From positions 372,001-436,000 of the forward strand of contig NW_026516666.1 in assembly GCF_025766255.1 (NCBI RefSeq): a stretch of 64,000 bases of DNA. Reading direction: 5' to 3'. Positions 24,865 through 35,320 of the stretch are shown here, in pieces. The DNA comes from Zychaea mexicana. Lineage: Eukaryota; Mucoromycota; Mucoromycetes; Mucorales; Lichtheimiaceae. Under the pieces are notes generated by a model. It made no database searches. It worked only from the letters and a program-made list of their open reading frames with translations, and was not told the origin of the DNA. The translations under genes and the position numbers were made by a program. Each line of letters opens with the position of its first letter. Within the stretch, counting starts at the first letter, position 1.

Positions 24865-25055
24865 TACAGTACCCGCTCGTTAAACCGATCACCTCTGTTT
24901 TTCGAGAAAGTGATCGGTTTAACAAATGATCGGTTTAAAGATTGAGGGTCCACTATATGACATACATACTGCTTACCAAGCCGGTATTTTGGGGAAGTGG
25001 TTGGTTTAACGAAATATCGGTTTAAAGGTGATCGGTTTAACGAGCGGGTACTGTA
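24865..25055. mobile_element. Small pogo/Tc1-like MITE, 187 bp, TA target site
   Basis: Perfect 28-bp terminal inverted repeats (outer 20 bases CAGTACCCGCTCGTTAAACC) lie at 24867-24894 and 25026-25053, and a TA dinucleotide flanks both ends. GATCGGTTTAA and close variants recur several times inside, in both orientations. TIRs starting CAGTA with TA duplication are typical of pogo/Fot1-type Tc1-mariner elements. No coding capacity. Confidence 0.85.
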
Positions 25056-27741
25056 TAGGAAACATTTTGACGACAATCTCTTTAGCAGCATCAAATTACC
25101 TACCCCGAAAAATTGTTTTGAGCACTGATAATAACATCAAGAAACAGCATCTCGGAGCGTGCATGTTAATTGAGTCTTTGTGATCTCCAGTTTCTGTCTA
25201 GGCGAGTAGCAAAAGGTACCGTACATCATCTTTGCCTTTTTGTCGGAGGATCCAATATGTAGATAATGTAAATCGAAATTTAACCAGCAGCGTATCATAG
25301 AAATTCATGACACAATTTCTTACTATTCCCGAATGTTTACTTCCACACATAACCATGATTATACTGTGATAGACCTTTTATGTGCGCGTGGTCAAGCTCT
25401 ACTCCCTACGCTGCAGTAACCAATTATATAGCTAAACATGCTTGCGTCTTAAATTGTAGAAAGCTATCATATCTCAACTCGATCCAACTTGTTTATTGAT
25501 CCATGGGCTACTGTTTTAGGTAAAGTGTATATGTATATAAAAGTGCTTCTCGGTTTCCGATCTGTATCTATATCATGCTGTAGATGTTGCTACTGCAATA
25601 CTTATCCAAAAGACGGCTACAACAACATGATCATCATCTTCATTACCCGATGAACGAATCGTCCATATTTGTGATCTTGCCTGTTTTAAAGTTGTTTTTA
25701 TATTTTTTAATGCACCCTCACATCACAATTACTAAGAAAGGAAGAGATGGTGAAATAGAGAGAAAGAAGTGGGGGAGCTTTCTTTGTTTGACTGCCTCAT
25801 CTGACCCGAACTTTCTGATTTCGTGGTCCACTATGTGAAATTTGGACTAGCAGGTGACCTCACTAGTACTTTGTAGGTAATACGATCAAATTTATACTAT
25901 ACCCTTTCCATCCATCTTCAGGGACAACAGAAAGAGGCGTTCTCATTTGTTCAGGTTCTAAAAGACCCACATAATCACACTGCATAAATTACCGATGAAA
26001 CGTACATATCTATCATCCGATACAAACAAAACGTTATATCTGTGTAAGATATAACCTGCCTGTTTAAGCTTAAGTATTGTACATATACAACAGCAACACA
26101 CAAACAGATCATCATAAAGATAAACACATATTCTATCACTCATCTTTCTGATTCACAATATAAGCAGAATAGCTGTATCGCTCGTTTTGTTTCCATATGC
26201 ATCCTCAATTTTCGTAATTGCATTCAGCTGATGACATACTATTATATAAACGCGTGAACGTGGTGTTTGTCAGACATTTGATTGATTCTCTACTGTGTGA
26301 GATTTCGCTCCTTTCCGAGTCGATGGTTCCGAAGTGTACATGTGAACCCACACCTGAAAGTAGTCAAGTTTTATGGTTATGATGGAAAGAAGACGATGGT
26401 AAAGGCGCCACGAGTGTTACCCGACAACATGAGTGAGAAATTTTCAATAAATCACAACACAAAAGCCTGAAGGATCATGATTTTTCTCCTTCGTTCTCAC
26501 ACTGTCCGCAGAGAAAAAAAGGCTGTTGTGACCAAGCTTCTTTCTAGTATTTCTGACGCCGTTGCCAAAGTGTATTTAAGGTTTGATGTAACGAAAGAAG
26601 TTCTTTTTGAGTATAGTTCTCATAATTGTCATCCCTACAGCAGTACAAATTTCTCACGAAGTTAAGAAAAAAGCTGTTTGGTATTACGCGCATAATACAG
26701 GAAAAACAATACCAACTAGATATGCATGCAAGTTAAACATGTTGCGTTCTGTTGTGTACCATTTAAAAATGTCATATTTACTACATTTCTGCTTTCAACC
26801 TGCGTGCAACTACGCTTTTGCTGTTAAAGCATCATTACTGTCGATCTTTGACTTGTGTAAAGCGCAGTAGTATTATCTTGATGCTGAATATATGTAACAG
26901 ATCATCCTGTAGTACGGACAACAGCAGTAGTAAGTTTTTTCGAAATTCAGTTGATGCCGACGAGACCGTTAATATGCAAGCTCTTTTTTTTAAGTAACTG
27001 CATGTATACCTTACATTATCATCGTAAGCTTTTTGATTTATATTGATGAAGTCCCATATGACATGCATGCTAACTGACCGCCGCGGACGTGGTAAGGAAG
27101 GAGCCTCATCGGCAGCTGAGGGTATATATACGACTACATATTCAGCAGAATGTATAGCCTTCGACAAAAAAAAAGCTACATAGTGTTCGTATGATGATAA
27201 AACAAAGCGAGCGCCCTCCGTGCCAATAGAATGGACAACCAAATTTGCTTCATGGCTCCATCCTGATATACCGAGAGACAAAAGATCACACTCAGTATAA
27301 TAGCTTATTAGGCGTATGATTACCACAAAAGTGATTTGGCTGCCACTTTGTATCAATTACTTGACTACTGTAGTTTACTCTGAGCATCACCGCGCCAATA
27401 ACCGAAGGCCGTATGCTGTTGCAGACCAATCGACCTGAACCAAGCGCGCAATCCAACTTTCATAGTCAATGAAGACCGGTAATCCTGTTCCTGCATATTA
27501 TAGCTATTGACATGACTTGTTTGTCACTATTGGCTGTACATGCTGCTGCGACACGCTGCGATTGATTGTTGTAAAAAGCTCCACATTTCTCGACTGATTT
27601 GAACGTTGGCTTTTTTAGTCACCTACTAGAACCTCTTCCTTAGTCTCCGCATCGTTTCACAAAGAAGGAATATCTCACGTCGCAAATTTTAGCAGTTTCC
27701 ATGTTTATAAAGACAGACGCCATTTGGCAAAATCCAAAGCT

Positions 27742-27802
<61 letters not shown>

Positions 27803-28089
27803 GTTTCATAACGACTTGTAGTTCACTTTTGGTTTTCCTCAGATGTTTATCGCCCCATCCGGAAATGAACATGCAACGTTTAAGCGCCAATAGCTTCTTA
27901 CCACGCACGGAAGTAATGGTATTACAAAGCTTTTTACACACCATCATCCTGTTATACTTATATGTTGCCAGGCATATAACTATAATTATGTTAATGAAAA
28001 AAAGAAGCATTGCATCTGGAAAAGTTACTAACTTCCATGTCAGCTATATGATCGGTTGACTTTAAGTAGTAAAACCTTTTACTCTCATT
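25056..28089. other. Gene-poor AT-rich region with CT microsatellite
   Basis: No supportable gene. Two weak plus-strand frames (26282-26470 and 26477-26665) look random. A pure CT microsatellite occupies about 27744-27799. Confidence 0.45.
27744..27799. repeat. CT dinucleotide microsatellite
   Basis: An uninterrupted run of about 27-28 CT units. Confidence 0.9.
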
Positions 28090-28380
28090 ATGACAGTCGC
28101 GACAACAGCATTGTTAAACCAGTTAGTGCTTCGTGGACCCGGTCAAGGATCCAGCCAAGTTGACCACAAGGTCAAGCTGCATTACATTCCTCAATACAGT
28201 CCAACCAAGTCAAGTCCAACTGATTTTCTCGCAGTCTATAACAATTCCGAGGAGAGGTCTCTGCTGAGTGATGAATACTCTGGGTTTATCCCTCGGGTAG
28301 CACATGAGGTATTCCGAAACGCAATCGTTGAAGAGTCAAGAGACTTATTTCCTAACATCAAGACTATTTTTAATAGTTAA
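28090..28380 (+). CDS. Hypothetical 96-residue protein
   Basis: A single open frame starts MTVATTALLNQLVLRG and ends IKTIFNS, with balanced composition and no repeats, unlike most frames nearby. It lies just right of the CT microsatellite and 650 bp from the end of the unrecognised minus-strand gene. I recognise no domain. It could be one exon of a longer gene, but no clear partner exon is visible. Confidence 0.35.
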   Translation: MTVATTALLNQLVLRGPGQGSSQVDHKVKLHYIPQYSPTKSSPTDFLAVYNNSEERSLLSDEYSGFIPRVAHEVFRNAIVEESRDLFPNIKTIFNS

Positions 28381-29029
28381 TGCCCTTATCTGTGTCAAAT
28401 TGCTTCGCGCTTTTCAAAGAGGTATATACATATAACATCAAACAGTAACACTTTCGAGCCTTTTCTTTTATTAACGATTATGGGTATTAGAGTTGATGAT
28501 ATTTTACTAGACAACGCTCAAGGGGAGAGGGGAGCAAAGTATGAATGTAATACATCCGGCGCCTCCCCTCTCCTATATTGGACACCTTTTCGATATATAT
28601 GATATTCGATAACCAGTTTTCCAGTACATAGTGATTCTTGATGTCAATTCCTTATGAAAATAGCAGCGTTGATTTGCGAAAACAACTTGAACATACAGTA
28701 TGGAAAGAGTGTCGCTGTTGCTACCACTTCATATATCATTACTTTTCTTCAGTGGGTGGCGCGTATAGACTTTTTTTACGAAGCTTGTGGAACAGCATTT
28801 TGTACTGACGAAGCTACTAGCTTTTCTATTCGCTGCTTTTAACATCCTAAGCTACCGGTAATGCGATCATGTTTGCCGTCATATCTATATTGAAAAACAC
28901 TGCTTAAAAATAGCACACGTTCGGTCGACGTATTGCGCCAAAGTATGTAAACATTTATTGAACAGAAACTTTTGGAATCAAACATAGAGGGAGAAGGGAG
29001 AAAGAAAAAACTGTGTGTAAGCTCTTTTC

Positions 29030-30373
29030 CTAAAAACCATCGTTGAGCAGGTCAACCTTATTGAACGACTTTGTCGGATCGCCATGGAAACTGGACTTTA
29101 CTGTTAGTTGTTCCAATGCCTTTAAAAGCCTCTCCTTACACAGGAGAAGATCGTGATAGAAAGCTATGAACTCATCGCTTGTCAAATCACCAATTTTCTT
29201 CATGTCGATGAATTCTGTAAAACAACAAATTTCGTCTCCCAAAATATCCGCCACCCGTAGGATGCGTTCCCGCTTCTTTGGCACGAACGGAGCAAACAAG
29301 TCAAAAAACTCATTGTCAGTTGTAATACCAAATGCGTTTTTAGCGTGAATGCTATAAGATGGAAGTAGAAGTGTTACATATGCTATCTAACTGACAACTT
29401 ATTCAGGCGCACGCTTTTTCTGCTCCACTATTTTTATGTTTATACAAAACGAGTTTACTTACGACCATTTAACTTTCTCAGCTGCTTCCATTATGATCTT
29501 TCGGCGTAATTGTTCTTCATAGTGCTCTTTAAACTCTCTTTGAAAGCGCACTTCGGCAAGTTTCATTCTCCTGCAAAGGTCGACGAGCACCCAGTTGTAG
29601 TAGGGTAAGCACGAGGAACGCACTGAGTGCACTTGAGGATTGCGGATACGTATAATATTGATGATGCTGTTGCTCAAATCGGCTGTCGTCAGGTTTTGGA
29701 GCTCCTTTTGCTACGAGAAGTTAGATAAAGTTTCCAGTCAGCATGAGCATCCATGCAATATCAATACACGGTAAAAATGAATATGCACATACAGTTGTCA
29801 CGGTAGAGAGCTGCATTGGTTTAATTTGCCCTTTCTCTGCTTCAACTTTTTCCATTCTTTTTTTCATCTCTTGTGCAGAGCATAAGAATATATGTATATT
29901 TGACCGGAATGCTACTTCAGCTATAATATATCATGTATGTGTACATCGCCGATGACTTTCTTTCTTGAAAAATTCGGATCATTAAAGTGCTCACCTCTTG
30001 CTGATCCATTGTCAGTAGTATTCCCATCGTCTCTTCCGCTATGAGTGGCAGGTGGACTACTATCTTTCAGCGATAAACCATTAAAGTCTACATATATAAT
30101 ATATACGCTCATATCAGGAACTACTTTTCATATTTGATAGAACTAAAGAGCTTGTATTGTTGTCACCTGCGCAAGGAGGAGGGCGGGTTGCTGGCGAGTC
30201 CAGTTCGCTGTCAAGCGTTGGCATCTTGTACCAGCTTCCATTTTGCAAACTGTCAATGTCAGACATAATCTCGTTATCTGTTATGACAATCAGTAGAAAT
30301 TATTTGAAAATGTAACGCAAAATCTTATTGGAGTATATTGAAAACGTACACGCGTACCTGTATTGTTTGTCAT
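29030..30373 (-). CDS. Unrecognised six-exon gene, about 288 residues
   Basis: Exons near 30373-30358, 30277-30167, 30087-29995, 29869-29793, 29710-29463 and 29351-29030 join in one frame with good splice sites. The first 75 residues are polar and probably disordered (MTNNTDNEIMSDIDSLQNGS). A charged helix follows (MKKRMEKVEAEKG), then a block with Cys, Tyr and Arg (SSCLPYYNWVLVDLCRRM), a charged coiled stretch (EFKEHYEEQLRRKI), and a C-terminal block (PFVPKKRERILRVADILGDE, CCFTEFIDMKKIGDL). I do not recognise the family. A broken paralogue lies directly upstream (30715-31400), so this is a locally duplicated, possibly lineage-restricted family. No signal peptide or membrane segment. Confidence 0.6.
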
Positions 30374-30714
30374 GGCTCTTCTGTAAAAAAAGAGAGGGCA
30401 ATAAGGAGCGCGGTTTTTCCTGCTGCTGTTTGCTGTCTGCATTACGAACAGGCCACCCATATTTGGAATCATCGCACAAAATTACGTCAACCATGACGCG
30501 GACCGAAGGTACGTAGAGCAAGGACAAGCAGATAAATTAACTTCATACACCATCCCCTTCCTCCCCACAAATCGGAAGCAAGAAATGATAAATATCAGAC
30601 AGGCTGCTACAGACTCACAACGAACATTCTGGTTGAGAGGATCTCATCGTCCTCTACACTTTTTGGTCGTCGCTATCCTGCTTCTTTATTTGTTTTCTCG
30701 TTGAGGTTTCAATG

Positions 30715-31400
30715 GCATTACCTTGTGAAAGGGGGTTACAGAGTCACTTTTGCCAAACACGGAACGAACAGTTTCCATCCGAGGTGTTAGGGATGTTAGA
30801 CTAAGTTCCAAGTCATGCAAGAATTCTTCGAACTATTGCCCCTCCGTATCGCCAACTGCCTTCAATTCACTGGATTCAGTGAAAAAGTGAATTTTGCCAC
30901 CACAACGATTCACAATGTCAAGGAGACGCAGTTTTTTGCTTCAACAAAAGGGGTGAAATAATTGGCGTATTCACCGGCGTCGGTTTTGGCCAATATGGTT
31001 TTTGGACTACCCGCAGTGATACTATCATAGTTTCAAACAATAATAGTAGAAAAAAAATCTCAAATTATTAGCTCCTTGTTTACAGATATGGTATAGGTAC
31101 AGCTCAAGTACTTACCCAGCAATGCATTCGTTGTACATAGTACAAGTTCTCGATTACATTGAAAAGCAGTTTTATCTCTGCATTGCGGCTACCATAGTGT
31201 CCGATAGCACGTTGTTGCAGTATGTTTAAACGACGGCAGGAATCCACAATAATGCAGTTGTAGAATGCAGGTGATTTGATGCGGTTGGCTGTTAAATGTG
31301 GGGTTGTTGCCACAAATATTTCTTGATGCTATCGATGAGATTTACAGTCATGATATTGTTCAGTTGAGATATGATACCTATGACTAGGAGGTTTACTTAC
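30715..31400 (-). pseudogene. Broken paralogue of the neighbouring unrecognised gene
   Basis: On the minus strand, 31313-31104 reads RIKSPAFYNCIIVDSCRRLN, matching the intact gene's PYYNWVLVDLCRRM block. Farther on, YFTPFVEAKN, then in a shifted frame LRLLDIVNRCGG and HFFTESSELKAVGDTEGQ, match its PFVPKKRERILRVADILGDE and CCFTEFIDMKKIGDL. A TAG stop follows GDTEGQ, and a frame change lies near 30935. A further frame change near 31310 joins LIDSIKKYL to the first block. Order and orientation equal those of the intact copy, so this is a tandem duplicate that has lost coding capacity. Confidence 0.6.
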
Positions 31401-31498
31401 CAAAAGAACCAACAGGGAGGAGTATGTGTGTACACCAACTCTTACAAATGTAGCAGTTTAAATCTGATGGGACGTCACTTGTCACATTTTACCAAATA

Positions 31499-32960
31499 TT
31501 AGCGGTGCTTCGCTCGGATGAATGAGCCCCTCCGCTTCGCTCCGTGTCATTCAACGGAAAACCCCCCTATGGAGCGAGGTTGCATCATTGTTTTAATATT
31601 ACATAGATGCTTATTGTCTGTTTTCAAATTCAAAAGCAAGATCATTGTGCAGTGAGAAGTAGCCTATCATAGAAAGTCGTCAAAGTTGAACACTTAACTA
31701 TCTCCAGTTTAGAATGCAATGCGAAAAGAAGTGTTGACAAAAATGATGTAGTGATATTGATAAAGAAGAGAATAGGTGATAATAAAGAGAATAGAAGATA
31801 AAAAGAATTAGAGAAGGACTTCATGGAAAACAACATTTCGGGTGTTTTAGCCTTGCTGACCCGCGATACTTAAGTTCACGGGAACTAACTTGATTCTGAT
31901 GGATGAAGGGGTGCGGACGCGTGATATGGCTACATGAAGTAGACCGTGGGTGAAAGGAGGTTTAGGCAAGTAGAGGCCAACAGTGTTGAAACCCTGTGCC
32001 TTATTGATGGTCATTGCAAATGCCAGGCGAACAGGGAATTGCGTGTTTTTAAATTGGATGGAGGAGCGTGTCTGTGAAGGTGTGAGTGTTATGCGGGGGA
32101 TCAAGACGATGTTGCCTGCTTGAGGTCCAGTGGCTATTTCAATTTCAAGTACATATTGTTGGAAAGAGCGTACAATCAGCCGTGTCCTATTGCAGAGACC
32201 ACTTTGGGTGTGTAAGTTCCGCAAAAGCATGATTGGGCAGCCGACTTTGGGTTTCAGCGAGTGTGGTGGAAGGTCGGATGGATTCATTATCTTTAGAAGC
32301 TGTGGTGGGTATGTGATTTGATCTTCTACATCGTCCACTGTACCAGCGCTCTGGAATTCATGTATGGTACCTGAAAAATGGTCGAGTATCAATTCGTTGA
32401 TTGCTGTAACGTCGACATTCTTTGGAGTCATATAGAGCGATTCATGAGGTATCCACGATCTACGTGTGATGCGTTGAGATCGCCGTAAATAGTTGTTATG
32501 AGCTCGTACATGTTGTAATATGACATGAGGATTCGATCTGGAAGCCGGACTTTGTCATCAGTGGTTGGCACGAACAGCCCAGCACCATCACCAATGCGAA
32601 ATTAAAATATTGCGCAAACTCGCGAAGCTCATTTGCATCATTGGTGTTGGCAGCTTGTTGGACGCGCATATTGAAGGTGGTGGATGGTGACGCTGGGCCA
32701 AATGGATGAGCGATTTAAACACTACTGTACGATTTGCGAGCGCGACGCATTTGGTATCACAGGAAGGATCTATTATCATATACTTTACTGTGAGTACTAC
32801 CGCTTAATAGTATAAAACATGCAAAGTAGAAGAGAGGATACAATGTTGGATACCTGGCGAAAGTCACTACCAAAGACCATGATCTTTCCACCAAATGGAA
32901 CATTGGCAAGTGTGGGATGATCATGTCTCATGAGATCTTAGATACTCTTGTATACGTTGA
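31499..32960 (-). pseudogene. Decayed Helitron: C-terminal part of PIF1-like helicase and candidate 3' end
   Basis: The longest open piece (32431-31847) starts MTPKNVDVTAINELIL and contains GCPIMLLRNL, AFAMTINKAQGFNTVGLYL and LHVAISRV, the C-terminal helicase motifs of Helitron Pif1-like proteins. Upstream fragments in other frames are recognisable: DHPTLANVPFGGKIMVFGSDFRQ-type sequence near 32940-32855, NDANELREFAQYFNFALV near 32650-32590, and IYGDLNASHVDRGYLMNRS near 32500-32415, joined to the open piece by a frame change. The Rep nuclease part was not found. At the 3' side a GC-rich, fold-back-prone stretch (31502-31585) ends in CTAA next to T (31502-31499), the form expected for a Helitron terminus. 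It is an inactive remnant. Confidence 0.75.
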
Positions 32961-33480
32961 TACTTGTATTGATACTTTTATTTAACGTGTTTGAAGCGAT
33001 GGCACTTCTCAGATGATGAAGGGATTGAAGTGAGCTTCATCGTGTTAATGACGGTTATCCCCTTGAGTCTTTCCTCGATGCAATATCCGTCTACTCACAA
33101 AGTCGTACATTCATGTAGAATAAATTCTCTGATCTGGAGGAGCCACACACCTCGGCGCGTCATAATAGTGAGAGAGTAACCCGATTGGATAGAATGAACT
33201 GGCTCAAATGCCGCGTAGCATGTGTGTTCATGACTACTATATAACCGCGCGGCCGCAGCAACCATGCCGCTCTTCTTCCTGCTCGTCAACTTTTCTAAAC
33301 CAAAGCTATTCAATGTGAGTGTCATTGGAACGGATTAGAGAATCGGGGAGTGTATGGTTATAGTTGTGAGTGAGAGGAGCGTATGCAACCGGTTGTGAGT
33401 ACATACCAAGTTCCGTTAAATCATTTTCTTTCTCGTCTTAACCTGGTCCATATCCCCCTCACGTTGGCTCTCAAAGCACA

Positions 33481-34480
33481 GATGCAAGAGTAAGTACAAT
33501 ATGGAAAGTGTGAAGTGTAATTTGAGGCTTTGCATGTGGATTTGATATACGAAAGAAGATCTGAATTTCGACGTGTCTAAAGAAGTGTATGTACAGCATA
33601 CGGCCGCTAATGTTATCCTCCTTTCTTCTCTGCTACTACTGTAGGATTCTGACTTTTTGAAATGGTTAGTTCGGTTTGGTGTTTGCACCCCACCCTTAAG
33701 CACAAGCAACAACTGTAAGTACGGTAGGGAGTGAAATGTGAGCATGAGCTGGAGAGAAGTCGAGTGTCTGTTGGAGGTGCTGATGCCATGACGTGTCAAA
33801 AGTAGCTGCATCTTTAGAACTGCCTGCTTATGATCTTTCCTACTTCGGGTTCCGCTTTATGCTGGTTGGGTTGATCGTGTCCGACGGACAAGTAACATAT
33901 AGTAAGGATAAGCAAAAGGGGACTTGAACATTGGTATGATAGGTGAGTAGGATGGCCTGGGTGCTGGAGATGACGTGTCAAAGGTGTGCAGTGTGTACAG
34001 CAGCGTGACGGGAAAGGGTTCCTGACCATGACGTGTGCAGTATGGAACCAGGAAGATGTGTGCCGTGACATGTCAAAAAGTGTATGCAGCTGCTCATAGA
34101 TGTTTTCTTTTTTCTATTAGAGGATGGCTCTGCGGTAATCTGTTTGGACTTGGATTGGCTTAGACCCCATCTCTCTCTGTCTATAACTTTGCTGTAAAAG
34201 ACAAAACAAATGTAAGTCAGCTTGGGATGGAGGAGAATGGTTATGCCGTGTCAAATATAAAGATAGCACAGTGGGTGCAGTCCTCTAATGATCTTTTTTT
34301 TCTCAGCTAGAAGAAGTGTTTCTATCTTGGATGCGATTCTCTGCTCTGCTCTGGCCGTGTGTTCGGTTCTCCTGTGTCTCATCGTAAAAGTATGGGTAAG
34401 TATAGCACGATAGAATTTTTTGTGTGCGTGTGTGTGTGTTTTACTAACTCCCCATTATCTGTTCGTCTCTTTTGTTTCTC
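33481..34480 (+). repeat. Degenerate repeated modules carrying splice-donor-like and ACGTGTC motifs
   Basis: GTAAGT-like sites at 33490, 33715, 33902 (GTAAGG), 34212 and near 34396 each end a pyrimidine-rich, exon-like block. In the first three, an ACGTGTC motif follows after 81, 76 and 71 bp (33571, 33791, 33973); weaker or extra copies lie at 34031, 34067 and 34246. TGACGTGTCAAA is the best-kept form. The blocks between have splice-acceptor-like TTTCTCAG or TTCTATTAG ends. Coding potential is poor: the block at 34120-34211 has stops in all three frames. Confidence 0.5.
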
Positions 34481-34813
34481 GGAATGGCGATAGCGCACAA
34501 ACACATCCACGCTGGTCAAAATCGATGCTCTGCTGTCATCCCGCTTAAAGAAGCCGACCTGTCAAGTAGCCCATCGGCTGTGGTCAAGATCTATCCATCC
34601 ATCTCGACGGTGGCGTGTGCTTTTTGCTTTGAATGGACCTGGAGGAAGTCGTTAAAAGCCTCATATTCTTCTTGCGTTGTTATATATATCCTCCCCTCCC
34701 CTTCCCCTTGCTCTGACCCAGGAAGTCGTTAAAAGCGTCTATTGCGTTCTTTATATAGTTTATCCCCCTCCTCTCCCCTCCCCCTTTGCTTTTCTCTTAC
34801 AGTTCCAAGTAGC

Positions 34814-35064
34814 CTCTGTCTCGACCCATCTTCGGATGTTGCATCGTTTCACGCGAACGGCTGTTTTTTTACTCAGGCAGCCTCCGGGCGTAAGTCCTGC
34901 TTCATCTTCAACTTCCCCGCGCCCACGGGTAAAAAGTGCGGCCGAGGTCCCCATGAATTTGGGAATGCTTTGCGTAAGTATTTACTTTCTCTTTTTCTGT
35001 CTGTGAATTTACATGGATGAGAGTTTCCTTTTTTGGATTTTTCAGCTAACTTTTAAAGATTTTA
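34814..35064 (+). CDS. Possible two-exon 3' gene end, unrecognised
   Basis: An open stretch read as CLDPSSDVASFHANGCFF, then CFIFNFPAPTGKKCGRGP and HEFGNAL, reaches a GTAAGT donor near 34975. After an acceptor TTTTTCAG the next bases give PNF and a stop. Protein-like composition and a good splice pair support it, but the 5' part is unclear and may be the modular array upstream. The terminal exon is duplicated in tandem right after. Confidence 0.25.
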
Positions 35065-35149
35065 ATAATAAAGATCTGTGAATTTACATGGATGAGAGTT
35101 TCCTTTTTTGGATTTTTCAGCTAACTTTTAAAGATTTTAATAATAAAGA
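35000..35149. repeat. Perfect 75-bp tandem duplication
   Basis: Two identical 75-bp units (35000-35074 and 35075-35149), each beginning TCTGTGAATTTACATGGATG. Each unit carries an intron acceptor, a short terminal exon with stop, and an AATAAAGA sequence. Confidence 0.95.
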
Positions 35150-35320
35150 AGATTAAGATGGCCAAAGTCCCTGGCAACAACTGGAGTAGATTCCATGCGT
35201 CATTTGAAGAATTTATGCATAGTAGTAATGACAGCTAGTGGATATATAGTATGTGTATCCATATAAAGACAGCAGATGGTTACAAATACACATAGCACAA
35301 AAAATTATTACACTCTATGT

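Noticed and set aside
27724..28059. 111-codon frame covering the CT microsatellite
   Set aside because: Open only because CT repeats encode Ser-Leu; no other support.
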